Positions 1 through 7,033 of a DNA stretch of 15,959 nucleotides are shown piece after piece. The notes beneath the pieces were generated by a model. It saw only the letters and a program-made list of their open reading frames with translations. It ran no database searches and was not told where the DNA came from. The stretch lies in NCBI GenBank assembly GCA_028869495.1, contig JAGWRY010000345.1, forward strand, positions 1-15,959, in the 5' to 3' direction. The stretch is from Elusimicrobiota bacterium (GTDB lineage Bacteria; Elusimicrobiota; Elusimicrobia; UBA1565; UBA9628). A program made the translations under genes and the position numbers. The stretch's first letter is position 1; every line of letters begins with the position of its first letter.

Positions 1-585
1 CCCGGGCCGGCCTCGGTCGTCCTAGACGAGTTCTCGGAGTTCGCCACGCCGGTCTTCTCGTCTTTCATCGCGACGGTGGGCTCGGCGCGGTTCTGGACGG
101 TGCTCTCGCACCAGGACCTGGGCCAGCTCAAGCGCATCGAGGGGATGTCGGCGGAGGCCTTCCACTCGGCGGTCTTCGCCAACACGTCGGGCTGCAAGGT
201 GTGCTTCCGCACGCCCGCGCCGGAGGACGCGGAGTTCTGGTCGGCGACCTTGGGCACGTACTCGACGGTCAAGGACACGGAGCAGGTCCAGCGCGGGCCG
301 TTGGGGCTGATGATGAAGACGGGCGCGGTCTCGCGCCGAGAGGTCGAGGAGTTCAAGGTCCACCCGAACCTGCTCAAGAACCTGCAGCCGGGGACGGCCT
401 TGATCTACTCGGCGGGGCGGCTGGAGTGCCTGGCCAGGACGGCGGGAGTGGCCCGGCTTTTGGAGGATCGGCCGGTGCCGGACCTGCCCGAGCCCGAGAC
501 GAGTCGCCGCGAGGGGCTCGATCTCGCCAAGGAGATGAACGCCGAGTCGCACTTCGACGCGGACGGGCGGCTGGTCGACGCGTAG
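1..585 (+). CDS. Conjugative coupling protein (TraG/TraD/VirD4-like ATPase), C-terminal part
   Basis: The reading frame is open from the first base, so the N-terminus lies outside the window; 194 residues remain. Residues 6-15 read VVLDEFSEFA, a Walker B strand with the catalytic acidic pair, followed near residue 37 by LSHQDLGQLKRI, the segment that in TraG/TraD coupling proteins follows Walker B (the 'S-Q-x-x-Q' region). The rest resembles the C-terminal TraM-recognition domain of TraD/TraG ATPases. These inner-membrane hexameric ATPases deliver relaxase-DNA complexes to a type IV secretion channel. Walker A and the membrane anchor are not visible. The tail (EPETSRREGLDLAKEM) is hydrophilic. 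The next gene is a tyrosine recombinase on the same strand, which suggests an integrative conjugative or mobilizable element. An AAA-type ATPase of another HerA/FtsK-like branch is a less likely alternative. Confidence 0.75.
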   Translation, partial: PGPASVVLDEFSEFATPVFSSFIATVGSARFWTVLSHQDLGQLKRIEGMSAEAFHSAVFANTSGCKVCFRTPAPEDAEFWSATLGTYSTVKDTEQVQRGPLGLMMKTGAVSRREVEEFKVHPNLLKNLQPGTALIYSAGRLECLARTAGVARLLEDRPVPDLPEPETSRREGLDLAKEMNAESHFDADGRLVDA

Positions 586-627
586 ACGGCGCCGCAAGAC
601 GTGAATGGGAGGCCGGTTGAGTCTAAC

Positions 628-676
628 TGGGACACAAGGTCCCGAAACGAAAGGGCCGGGGCAGAGGCCCGGTTCG
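628..676 (+). promoter_or_regulatory. Structured leader with two GC-rich hairpins before the recombinase
   Basis: Two inverted repeats lie between the coupling-protein stop and the recombinase. The first is GGGAC (629-633), loop ACAAG, GTCCC (639-643). The second is CCGGG (656-660) with CCCGG (668-672), which can be enclosed by CGAA (648-651) and TTCG (673-676). An AGGAGG sequence at 680-685 follows directly. No U-tract follows either hairpin, so these are not typical intrinsic terminators. They could be a translational control leader or part of a recombination site. It matches no riboswitch class that I recognise. If the recombinase starts at ATG 605 instead, this stretch would be coding. 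Confidence 0.35.
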
Positions 677-688
677 CATAGGAGGTCT

Positions 689-1654
689 TTGAGCCAGGGA
701 ACGATCACGCACGAGAAGAACGACGTTCGGGGCGGTACGGGCGCGCCGACGCTGGCGCGCGCCCGCGAGGAGTTCCGCCTGCGCTGCGACTCGCGCAATC
801 TGTCGGTGGGGACGCTGGCCTGGTACGCGCAGATCCTGGGCGGCCTGGAGCGCTTCCTCGTCCTGCGCTACGAGGTGACCCGCGCCGGCGCGGTGACGCC
901 GGGACACATCCGCGCCTACCTAAGCCAGCTCAGGGCGCGCGCCCTGTCGTCCGAGACCGTGCACCGCACCTACGGCGGCCTGCGCTGCTTCTTTAAGTTC
1001 CTGCGCCGCGAGGGCCTCATCCCGAGCGACCCGATGGAACTGGTCGAGCGCCCCAGGCGCGAGCGGCACCTGATCCAGCCCCTCAAGCCCGAGCAGGTCC
1101 GCGCCCTGCTGGACCAGGCCGATTCGAAGACCTTCCTGGGCCTGCGGAACAAGGTGCTGATGCTCCTGATGCTCGACTCGGGCCTGCGCCTGTCGGAGGC
1201 CTTGCACCTGCGCCTGGGCGGCGTGGACATGGAGGGGAGCACCGTTCTGGTGATGGGCAAGGGCCGCAAGGAGCGGCGCGTCCCCTTCGCCAAGGTCACG
1301 CGCCTGGCGCTCGACGCCTACCTGGCCGCGCGGCGCCGCATCCTGGTCCAGTCGGACCGTCTCTTCATCAGCCGGGCGGGAGGGGAGCTGACAGGCCGCC
1401 ACATCCAGCTCCTGGTCAAGCGCTACGGCGAGCGCGCCGGCATCCGCGGCGTGCGCGTCTCGCCGCACACCCTGCGCCACACCTGCGCGACCCAATACAT
1501 CCGCAACGGCGGCGACCCCTTCAGCCTCCAGGAGATCCTCGGCCACACGACGCTGGAGATGGTCCGCAACTACGTGAACCTCGCCAGCCGCGACGTGTAC
1601 GACTCGCACCGGAAGTTCTCACCGATGGACGGGCTCTTCCAGCAAGGCGGATAA
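689..1654 (+). CDS. Tyrosine recombinase/integrase (XerC/XerD-like)
   Basis: A 321-residue site-specific recombinase if begun at TTG 689, which follows AGGAGG at 680-685 with a rather short 3-nt spacer; an upstream ATG at 605 would add 28 Arg/Gly-rich residues that look unlike the family and run through the hairpin leader. An N-terminal SAM-like core-binding domain (about 20-120) precedes the catalytic domain. All active-site residues are present (321-aa numbering): R167 in SGLRLSEAL, K191 in GKGRKERRV, H260 and R263 in HTLRHT, H286 in LGHTTLEM and the nucleophile Y295 in RNYVNLA. Length matches XerC/XerD and phage or ICE integrases. It follows a conjugative coupling ATPase, so integration and excision of a mobile element is more likely than chromosome dimer resolution. 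The start codon is uncertain; the family call is secure. Confidence 0.9.
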   Translation: MSQGTITHEKNDVRGGTGAPTLARAREEFRLRCDSRNLSVGTLAWYAQILGGLERFLVLRYEVTRAGAVTPGHIRAYLSQLRARALSSETVHRTYGGLRCFFKFLRREGLIPSDPMELVERPRRERHLIQPLKPEQVRALLDQADSKTFLGLRNKVLMLLMLDSGLRLSEALHLRLGGVDMEGSTVLVMGKGRKERRVPFAKVTRLALDAYLAARRRILVQSDRLFISRAGGELTGRHIQLLVKRYGERAGIRGVRVSPHTLRHTCATQYIRNGGDPFSLQEILGHTTLEMVRNYVNLASRDVYDSHRKFSPMDGLFQQGG

Positions 1655-1752
1655 GCGGCGCGCGGAATTGTGGCATCGAGGAGGCTCCTTGGGGGGTTGA
1701 CGCACATTCTCGATGGTGGGCAAAGCAGGAAGGCCCCGGCGCAGAATAATTA

Positions 1753-1768
1753 CGGATATTTATATCCG
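1753..1768. promoter_or_regulatory. Palindrome upstream of the Rrf2 gene, candidate operator
   Basis: A perfect inverted repeat CGGATAT-TT-ATATCCG sits in an unusually AT-rich pocket (about 1744-1775) of otherwise very GC-rich DNA, 28 bp before the Rrf2 ATG. Rrf2 regulators bind AT-rich dyads and often autoregulate, so this is a plausible operator. TATATC at 1761-1766 inside it could also serve as a -10 hexamer, so a bound repressor would cover the promoter. It does not match the enterobacterial NsrR consensus in detail. Confidence 0.45.
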
Positions 1769-1796
1769 GCATTAGCGTTGCGTAAGCGTAGTTCGG

Positions 1797-2258
1797 ATGA
1801 CGACCATGAACCGAATGCGACGAGAGCCGAACATCCGTACCGTCGATTTGGCGGCCCCGGTCCGCCACGCGCTGACTGCCTTGTGCAAGCTGGCGCGGCT
1901 CGCGCGCGCGGCCGGAGCCGCCGACTTGGCGCGGGCGGCTCGCGTGCCGCCCGCCGCGCTTTCGAAATCGCTCCAGCGTCTGGCGCGCGCCGGGATCCTC
2001 GAGTCCCGCCGTGGCCCGGGCGGAGGCTATCGCCTTGCCGTCGACCCGGCGAAACTCTCCCTGCTGGAGCTGGCCGACTCGCTCGATGTGGAGGACGCTC
2101 GCCGCGGCCGCTGCGTTTTGGAGGAGCGTTCCTGCCGGAACGCCGCTCCCTGCGCTTTGCACCGGGCGGCGCGAAGCGCGGACGAGAGACTGCGCCGAGC
2201 GCTCGGGCGTTTGACGCTCGCCGAACTGACGAGGTCATGGAGGATCGAGCGCCAGTGA
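1797..2258 (+). CDS. Rrf2-family regulator, likely Fe-S/NO-sensing (NsrR-like)
   Basis: A 153-residue transcription factor. A winged helix-turn-helix covers about residues 41-80: the recognition helix reads VPPAALSKSLQRLARAG and the wing is RRGPGGGYRLA, both classical for Rrf2. Three cysteines in the C-terminal half, C106-x6-C113-x5-C119 (RCVLEERSC, RNAAPC), match the position and approximate spacing of the [2Fe-2S]/[4Fe-4S] ligands of IscR and NsrR. The next gene is a nitric-oxide-producing nitrite reductase, which favours an NsrR-type NO sensor over cysteine-metabolism or IscR roles. Alternative in-frame ATGs at 1806 and 1815 exist; none has a strong ribosome binding site. A palindrome at 1753-1768 may be its operator. 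The cluster type and ligand are inferred, not visible. Confidence 0.85.
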   Translation: MTTMNRMRREPNIRTVDLAAPVRHALTALCKLARLARAAGAADLARAARVPPAALSKSLQRLARAGILESRRGPGGGYRLAVDPAKLSLLELADSLDVEDARRGRCVLEERSCRNAAPCALHRAARSADERLRRALGRLTLAELTRSWRIERQ

Positions 2259-2370
2259 CTTCCGCCGACGCGCTTATGACGACGACGCGCGGCGAACCGC
2301 ATGGCCGCATTGGTCTCTTGAAAAGAACAACCACCGCCGCACCCGCGGAGGGCACCTGGAGGAATTCGAC

Positions 2371-3369
2371 ATGATATGGAAGACAGCCGTCGCCATCACC
2401 GCCGCCGCCGTTCTCCTTTCCCCGCCCGCGCGAGCCGCCGAGCCCGTGATCGACGCCGTCCTGACGACCGCGCCGAACGTGCCGCCGCCGATCCGGCGGC
2501 GCGGGCCCGCCGTGGTGCGCGTGACGTTGACGACCCAGGAGAAGCTCGGGACGCTCGACGAGGGCTTGGGGGACCCGACCCAGTACGACTTCTGGACGTT
2601 CAACGGGACGGTCCCCGGGCCGTTTATCCGCCTTCGGGTCGGCGATACCCTGCAGATGACGATCAAGAACCCGGCCGGCAGCGCGATGTCGCACGGGATC
2701 GACATGCACGCCGTCGCCGGTCCCGGCGGCGGGGAGGCCGTTCTGCTGGCCAAACCCGGAGAGTCGAAGACCGGGCGCTTCAAGATGCTGACGCCGGGCC
2801 TCTTCATCTATCACTGCGCCGCGCCGCCGGTGTCCGATCACATCGCCAACGGCATGTACGGGCTGCTCCTGGTCGAGCCGAAGGGCGGCCTGCCGAAGGC
2901 CGACGAGGAGTTCTACGTGATGCAGTCGGAGTTTTACACGAAGGAGCCGTTCGACACGGAGGGCGTGGTCCACTACGATCCGGAGAAGGCCGCGGCCGAG
3001 ACGCCGACCTACATCGTCTTCAACGGCCGCCTGCGCTCGCTGATGGACGACGACGCGCTGAAGGCGAAGGTCGGCGACAAGGTTCGCATCTTCTTCGGGG
3101 ACATCGGTCCGAACAAGATCTCGTCCTTCCACGTGATCGGTTCCGAGTTCGAGAACGTCTACCGCGAGGGCGGCTTCCGGAACCCGGAGCACGACATTCA
3201 GACGACGCTGGTCCCCGCGGGCGGGGCGACGACCGTCGAGCTGACGCCGCACGTTCCCGGCACCTATATCCTCGTCGACCACGCGATCTTCCGCATGGCC
3301 AAGGGCGCCGTCGGTCAGCTGAAGGTGTCGGGCGCCCCGCGCCCCGACATCTACGAGGCGGTCAAGTAG
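2371..3369 (+). CDS. nirK: Copper-containing nitrite reductase (NO-forming)
   Basis: A 332-residue periplasmic enzyme that reduces nitrite to nitric oxide. Residues 1-22 form a signal peptide (MIWKTAVAITAAAVLL, cleavage after ARA). Two cupredoxin domains follow. Type 1 copper ligands are H108 (MSHGID), C149 and H157 (YHCAAPPVSDH) and M162 (NGMYG). Type 2 copper ligands are H113 (DMHA), H148 and H304 (LVDHAIF). Catalytic D111 and H254 (SSFHVIG) are both present, so the enzyme should be active. Length is typical of the minimal two-domain class; there is no fused cytochrome or extra cupredoxin. TGGAGG at 2357-2362 lies 8 nt before the ATG. The NO-sensor-like Rrf2 gene is 112 nt upstream and an exported protein gene begins 1 nt after the stop, suggesting one transcript. 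Confidence 0.96.
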   Translation: MIWKTAVAITAAAVLLSPPARAAEPVIDAVLTTAPNVPPPIRRRGPAVVRVTLTTQEKLGTLDEGLGDPTQYDFWTFNGTVPGPFIRLRVGDTLQMTIKNPAGSAMSHGIDMHAVAGPGGGEAVLLAKPGESKTGRFKMLTPGLFIYHCAAPPVSDHIANGMYGLLLVEPKGGLPKADEEFYVMQSEFYTKEPFDTEGVVHYDPEKAAAETPTYIVFNGRLRSLMDDDALKAKVGDKVRIFFGDIGPNKISSFHVIGSEFENVYREGGFRNPEHDIQTTLVPAGGATTVELTPHVPGTYILVDHAIFRMAKGAVGQLKVSGAPRPDIYEAVK

Positions 3370-3388
3370 CGTGGCCGCCTCTCGCCGC

Positions 3389-4072
3389 ATGCGGACGGCC
3401 GCGCTGGCGCTGCTCCTGGCGCCCGGCGCGGCCGCCCCGGCGCGGGCCGCGCGATTCATCGCGGTGCCCTGGGCCGGGACGGTCCCCTCCGGGCACTACA
3501 GCCTCTGGCAGTTCGGGCTCTACGAGCAGAAGGGAAACAAGCATTGGCGCAGCCTGAACCGTCTCGACTTGGGATTGGGAGGGGGCGCGGAGTTCGGCGC
3601 GTTCACGATCAGCCCCAAGGGCAAGCAGCCGGATTCCTGGATCAATCTGCAGTGGCAGCCCGTTCCGGAGGGAGAGTTTCTGCCGGCGCTGTCGGTCGGC
3701 GTTTGGGATGCGCTGCGAAAGGCTCCTCTGTTCTCGTCTAGAACGGCCGGTCCGTCGCCGTTCTTGGCCGCGGGAAAGACGTTTAAAAAGGGAAGCCGCT
3801 ACGCCAAGATCGGACTCGACCTGGGGGCGAATCGCCTGGACGGGCTCTCCGGGGGGCTGGACGTGCGTTTCCTGAAAGGGACGGGGGCGATGCTCGAGTT
3901 CCAACCCCGGAACCTGCGTCTGCCCGGCACGGACGCCTGGGATGCGGCTCTCTACCAGTGGTTCGGACCGCACGCGCGCGTGCGCGTCTCCCGCATGGGC
4001 GGCAACCCGATGATCGACGGACTCTTCGCCTGGTCCTTCGGCGGAGCGGGCCGATCGGACGGCCGCCCGTAG
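3389..4072 (+). CDS. Exported β-barrel-like protein of unknown function
   Basis: A 227-residue protein from ATG 3389. A GTG at 3371, only 1 nt after the nirK stop, is in frame and would give 233 residues; the ATG leaves a compact signal peptide MRTAALALLLAPGAAAPARA. The mature part alternates short amphipathic strands with Gly and aromatic residues (YSLWQFGLYEQ, LDLGLGGGAEFGAF, WINLQWQPVPEG, YAKIGLDLGANRLDG, ARVRVSRMGGNPMIDGLFAWSFG), the pattern of a small outer-membrane β-barrel with about 8-12 strands. No cysteines, heme motifs or lipobox are visible. Coupling to nirK suggests a role in nitrite or NO traffic across the outer membrane, or simply co-expression. I do not recognise a specific family. 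Confidence 0.65.
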   Translation: MRTAALALLLAPGAAAPARAARFIAVPWAGTVPSGHYSLWQFGLYEQKGNKHWRSLNRLDLGLGGGAEFGAFTISPKGKQPDSWINLQWQPVPEGEFLPALSVGVWDALRKAPLFSSRTAGPSPFLAAGKTFKKGSRYAKIGLDLGANRLDGLSGGLDVRFLKGTGAMLEFQPRNLRLPGTDAWDAALYQWFGPHARVRVSRMGGNPMIDGLFAWSFGGAGRSDGRP

Positions 4073-4131
4073 GCGTCTCGGCGCGCGGCGACCGCGCGTC
4101 CGTCGCCCAATAGGGGTGGGAGAATTAGAGC

Positions 4132-4137
4132 TATACT
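4132..4137 (+). promoter_or_regulatory. Possible -10 hexamer for the UDG gene
   Basis: TATACT lies 15 nt before the ATG at 4153 and would give a leader of only about 9 nt. No -35 consensus is visible 16-18 bp upstream, and no ribosome binding site precedes the ATG, so this is a weak call based on the hexamer alone. Confidence 0.35.
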
Positions 4138-4152
4138 GGATTCGGACGGCGC

Positions 4153-4770
4153 ATGAAGCGGGCTTCAGCGGCACGACGAACGGCGGAGTCCAAGGAGCTT
4201 GAAGAGCTTCTGGCGCGCGTGCGCGCCTGCCGCGCGTGCCGCGGCCTGCCGCTCGGCCCGCGTCCCGTCGTTCAGGCGGCCTCGGGGGCCCGGCTCGTGC
4301 TGATCGGGCACGCTCCCGGACGGCGCGTTCACGAGACCGGCGTCCCGTGGGACGACTCGAGCGGCGAGCGCTTGCGGCGCTGGCTGGGGATCGCGCGCGA
4401 GGAGTTTTACGACCCGGAGAAGGTCGCCGTCGTCCCCATGGGCTTCTGCTACCCCGGGACCGGCCCCTCGGGCGATCTGCCGCCGCGTCCCGAGTGCGCG
4501 CCGCTCTGGCACGAGGATATCCTGTCGCGCCTGCCGTCGGACGCGAGACGGGTCCTGATCGGACGCTACGCGGTCGCCGGCTACTTGGGGCCGAAATTCG
4601 CCGCCTCGCTGACCTCGACGATCCGTTCCTGGCGCGCTCGCCTTCCGTTCCTGGTCCTGCCCCATCCGTCGGGCCGCAACAACGTTTGGCTGAGTCGAAA
4701 CCCATGGTTCGAGCGCGACGTCCTGCCTCGGATGCGGCGGCTCGCGCGCAGGGCTCTCGAACGGCGCTAA
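4153..4770 (+). CDS. Uracil-DNA glycosylase family protein, Fe-S (family 4-like)
   Basis: A 205-residue base-excision repair glycosylase of the UDG superfamily. Motif 1 is GHAPGRRVHETGVPWDD (52-68), equivalent to GEAPG…GRPFVG of family 4; motif 2 is HPSGRN (171-176). Four cysteines, C26-x2-C29 and C99-x15-C115, match the CX2C…CX14-17C layout that binds a [4Fe-4S] cluster in family 4 enzymes. The substitution of His for Glu in motif 1 (GHAPG) and the ending RNNVWLSRNPWFE mark a divergent subgroup often annotated only as 'uracil-DNA glycosylase family protein', so true uracil specificity is not certain. Uracil arises from cytosine deamination, which reactive nitrogen species accelerate; a link to the neighbouring nirK is possible but unproven. 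Its stop codon overlaps that of the convergent radical SAM gene. Confidence 0.85.
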   Translation: MKRASAARRTAESKELEELLARVRACRACRGLPLGPRPVVQAASGARLVLIGHAPGRRVHETGVPWDDSSGERLRRWLGIAREEFYDPEKVAVVPMGFCYPGTGPSGDLPPRPECAPLWHEDILSRLPSDARRVLIGRYAVAGYLGPKFAASLTSTIRSWRARLPFLVLPHPSGRNNVWLSRNPWFERDVLPRMRRLARRALERR

Positions 4771-6116
4771 CGCATCAACGGGTCGCGCGCCGTCCAGTCG
4801 CCGCCGGTCTGGCGGGCCATGTAGCGGCATCCGCCGAGGCAGTCTTTGAGGCGGACGCAGCCGGCGCAGTCCGGCGGCAGTCTCTGCGGGGAGAGCAGGC
4901 TTCTCAGAAACGGGTGCCGCCTCGCGCGGGCGAGGTCGCGGCCGAGGGGGACGTCGATCTCGTAGGTCGGCTTGTAGTAGCCGCGGCAGTCGTAGACGAG
5001 GCGGCTGGCGCCCTCCGCGAGGGGATTCGCGGCGAAGAGGACCCCGTCGTCCAGGACATCGTCGAGGCAAAGCGGCACGGCGTTGCCGATCTGGGCGCGG
5101 ATTCCGCGGGCGGCGAGTCCGGAGAGGAACCGCAGCGCGTCCAGGAACTCCGCCCGCGTCAGCCCGTACTCTCCGCCGGCCGCGGAGGCGGGGGCGTGGA
5201 GCGGGCGAGTCGGAATCCAGCTCGTTACGCCGGCGCGCTTCAAGACGGAGACGTAGTCCTCGCGTCGGGACAAGAGCGTGCGCGAGACGATCGTATTGAC
5301 CCGCACGTCCGGCACTTTCGAGCCGGCGAGATTGCGCAAGTTGTCGAGTTTCGCGGCGAAGCGCCTGCCGCCGCCGGTCAGGCGTTCCTCGGTCTCCGCG
5401 TCGCAGCCCTGCACGGACACCAGCACGCTGTCCGCGAGGCGCTCCAGTCGGGCGAGCGCTCGGCGTCCGAGGAGGACTCCGTTCGTGTTGAGGAAGACGG
5501 CCAGCCCCGATTCCTTCGCGTAGTCGAGCAGGGAGTAGATGTCCGCGCGCACGAGCGGCTCCCCGCCGGTGAAGCGGACCGTCTTCACGCCCGCGCCCGC
5601 GGCCTCGTCGATGACGCGGCGCAGTTCGTCGGCGGAAGGCTGGACGCGGCGAGAGCCCCCGAAGACGCAGACCGTGCAGCGGAGATTGCAGAATCCCGTC
5701 GTTTCGATGGCCACCTCCTCGAGATGATCGGGGATCGGCGTCAGCCAGGCGCGCAGGGCGGCTTCTCCGGCCGCGTCGGAGCCGGGCGGCGGTCCCGGGC
5801 AGAGTCCGGCAAAGCGGCAGGACCCGCAGAAAGGGGCGGGACGCCCGTCCGCTCCGGGGCGCAGATGCTCGCGGGCGTCGGGCATGAAGCACGGGGGGAT
5901 TCCGTGGATCAGGACGGCGCGCTTGTTTTCGATCGCGCCGAGGAGAGCGTACAGGAGCGCGCGCGCGGCGGCGAGGCGAGCCGGTCGGCGTGGATCGAGA
6001 AAGCTCGTCCCCGTCTCGATCCGCACGGCTCGTCCGACGACCCGGAGTCGGAGGCCGAGCGCGGCGAGCCTCCTCGCGAGGTCGGATCCGTCGGGGCGCG
6101 CGCCGGCGGCGCTCAT
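4767..6116 (-). CDS. Radical SAM/SPASM enzyme with an extra N-terminal Cys module
   Basis: The last gene of the four-gene operon, 449 residues, starting at an ATG that overlaps the upstream stop as ATGA (6116-6113). The radical SAM core begins at about 134: C143-x3-C147-x2-C150 (GFCNLRCTVC) and GGEP at 184-187. A SPASM-type tail follows with C377 and C417-x2-C420-x5-C426-x3-C430, expected to hold auxiliary [4Fe-4S] clusters; such enzymes mature peptides (PqqE, anSME) or modify tetrapyrroles. Residues about 52-110 carry a second Cys set, IPPCFM at 73-78 and C97-x2-C100-x5-C106-PGP, which closely resembles the C-terminal tail of the gene immediately upstream. The substrate is unknown. NirJ is unlikely because the nitrite reductase here is the copper type, needing no heme d1. 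Confidence 0.85.
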   Translation of the reverse strand: MSAAGARPDGSDLARRLAALGLRLRVVGRAVRIETGTSFLDPRRPARLAAARALLYALLGAIENKRAVLIHGIPPCFMPDAREHLRPGADGRPAPFCGSCRFAGLCPGPPPGSDAAGEAALRAWLTPIPDHLEEVAIETTGFCNLRCTVCVFGGSRRVQPSADELRRVIDEAAGAGVKTVRFTGGEPLVRADIYSLLDYAKESGLAVFLNTNGVLLGRRALARLERLADSVLVSVQGCDAETEERLTGGGRRFAAKLDNLRNLAGSKVPDVRVNTIVSRTLLSRREDYVSVLKRAGVTSWIPTRPLHAPASAAGGEYGLTRAEFLDALRFLSGLAARGIRAQIGNAVPLCLDDVLDDGVLFAANPLAEGASRLVYDCRGYYKPTYEIDVPLGRDLARARRHPFLRSLLSPQRLPPDCAGCVRLKDCLGGCRYMARQTGGDWTARDPLMR

Positions 6117-7033
6117 CGGTCGCCGGCGGGGGGGAGCTCCCGGACGGGAACGAACTCGTCCCAGCCGAAGAGCTCGGCGTACTCCCGCCAGGGCCCTTCG
6201 CAGACGGCGTCGTACACGCATTCCCGGCAGCGCGGACCCTTGGCTTTCCCTTCGCTCCGCCGCGCGCGCGTGTAGTCCTCGACGACCTGCGCCGCGTCGA
6301 AGATCTTCGTGGTCGGGATGATCCTCTCGGCGACGCACTCCTCGTAGCCGGACATGAAGCAGTACGGAATGGCCTCGGTCATCGCCCGGCGTCCGGCGCG
6401 CAGGCCGACGTCGAGCCCACGCTTGACCCAAGGCTCGATCTCGCTCTTGCGCGGCGTGATCCACTCCTTGTTTTGGCCCGCGTGTCCGGTCAGATGGATG
6501 AAGGCGAACTGGTATTGGTCGACCCCGAGGGAGACGAGCAACTGCGCGATCTCCGGGAGCAGGCGAAAGTTCTCCGCGGTGATGACCGTGTTGGTGATCA
6601 CGCGCTGGCCGAGGCTCTTCAGGACGCGGATGCCCGTCACGGTCTGCAGGAAGCTCCCCGGAGCGCACGTCAGGCCGTCGTGAACCTTGGGGGACGGGCC
6701 GTGGAGGGAGGGGCCGAATTCGTCGACGCCGGCGTCGATCAGGGCCCGGACAAACTTCTCGTAGCAGAAGGCGCGTCCGTTCGACTGAATCTGGATCGAG
6801 GCGTAGCCGAGGCTCTTCGCGTAGCGGACGAGTTCCAGCAGACCGGAGTGGAGAGTCGGCTCTCCTCCGGTGAAGACGACCCCGTCGGCGCCCGAGCGCC
6901 GCCCGTCTTCCAGCGACGCGCGCAGCTCGTCGAGCTCCTTGGCGGGGAGCGTCTTGCGTTTGTCTCCCTGGACGCAGAAGCTACAGTGGTTGTTGCAGCG
7001 GAAGCCGACTTTGAGATCGATCCTTTCGATCAC
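6113..7033 (-). CDS. MoaA-like radical SAM protein
   Basis: A 306-residue enzyme from GTG 7033, whose start overlaps the upstream stop as GTGA (7033-7030); GAGG lies just upstream inside the preceding gene. The cluster motif is right at the N-terminus: C13-x3-C17-x2-C20 (FRCNNHCSFC), with GGEP at 56-59. After the partial TIM barrel comes a tail with IPYCFM (C225), C233 and C269-x2-C272-x5-C278-EGP, likely ligands of one auxiliary Fe-S cluster. The generic MoaA/NifB/PqqE-type fold is clear; the substrate is not. Its tail module reappears at the N-terminus of the next gene. It is not recognisable as HxsC, the usual partner of HxsB. Confidence 0.85.
   Translation of the reverse strand: MIERIDLKVGFRCNNHCSFCVQGDKRKTLPAKELDELRASLEDGRRSGADGVVFTGGEPTLHSGLLELVRYAKSLGYASIQIQSNGRAFCYEKFVRALIDAGVDEFGPSLHGPSPKVHDGLTCAPGSFLQTVTGIRVLKSLGQRVITNTVITAENFRLLPEIAQLLVSLGVDQYQFAFIHLTGHAGQNKEWITPRKSEIEPWVKRGLDVGLRAGRRAMTEAIPYCFMSGYEECVAERIIPTTKIFDAAQVVEDYTRARRSEGKAKGPRCRECVYDAVCEGPWREYAELFGWDEFVPVRELPPAGDR

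Noticed and set aside
621..627. GTCTAAC, identical to an integron attC R'' box, beside hairpins and a tyrosine recombinase.
   Set aside because: No matching R' box (GTTAGAC-like) lies downstream at attC distance, and the recombinase shows no clear IntI-specific insertion; likely chance.
1779..1790. TGCGT-AA-GCGTA, a degenerate version of the Crp/Fnr-type box just before the Rrf2 gene.
   Set aside because: It is not palindromic at the outer-core positions, lies only 6 nt from the ATG, and no -10 hexamer is found at the required spacing.
1750..3459. Long open frames antisense to or overlapping the real genes, for example opposite nirK and opposite the radical SAM operon.
   Set aside because: They are Arg/Ala/Gly-rich, motif-free translations expected by chance in DNA this GC-rich, while the opposite frames encode recognisable enzymes.
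4767..7033. Identification of the two small radical SAM genes as HxsC or as NirJ.
   Set aside because: They lack the HxsC sequence features I know (TERCN..C..CSQP), and NirJ makes heme d1 for cytochrome cd1, whereas the nitrite reductase here is copper-type.
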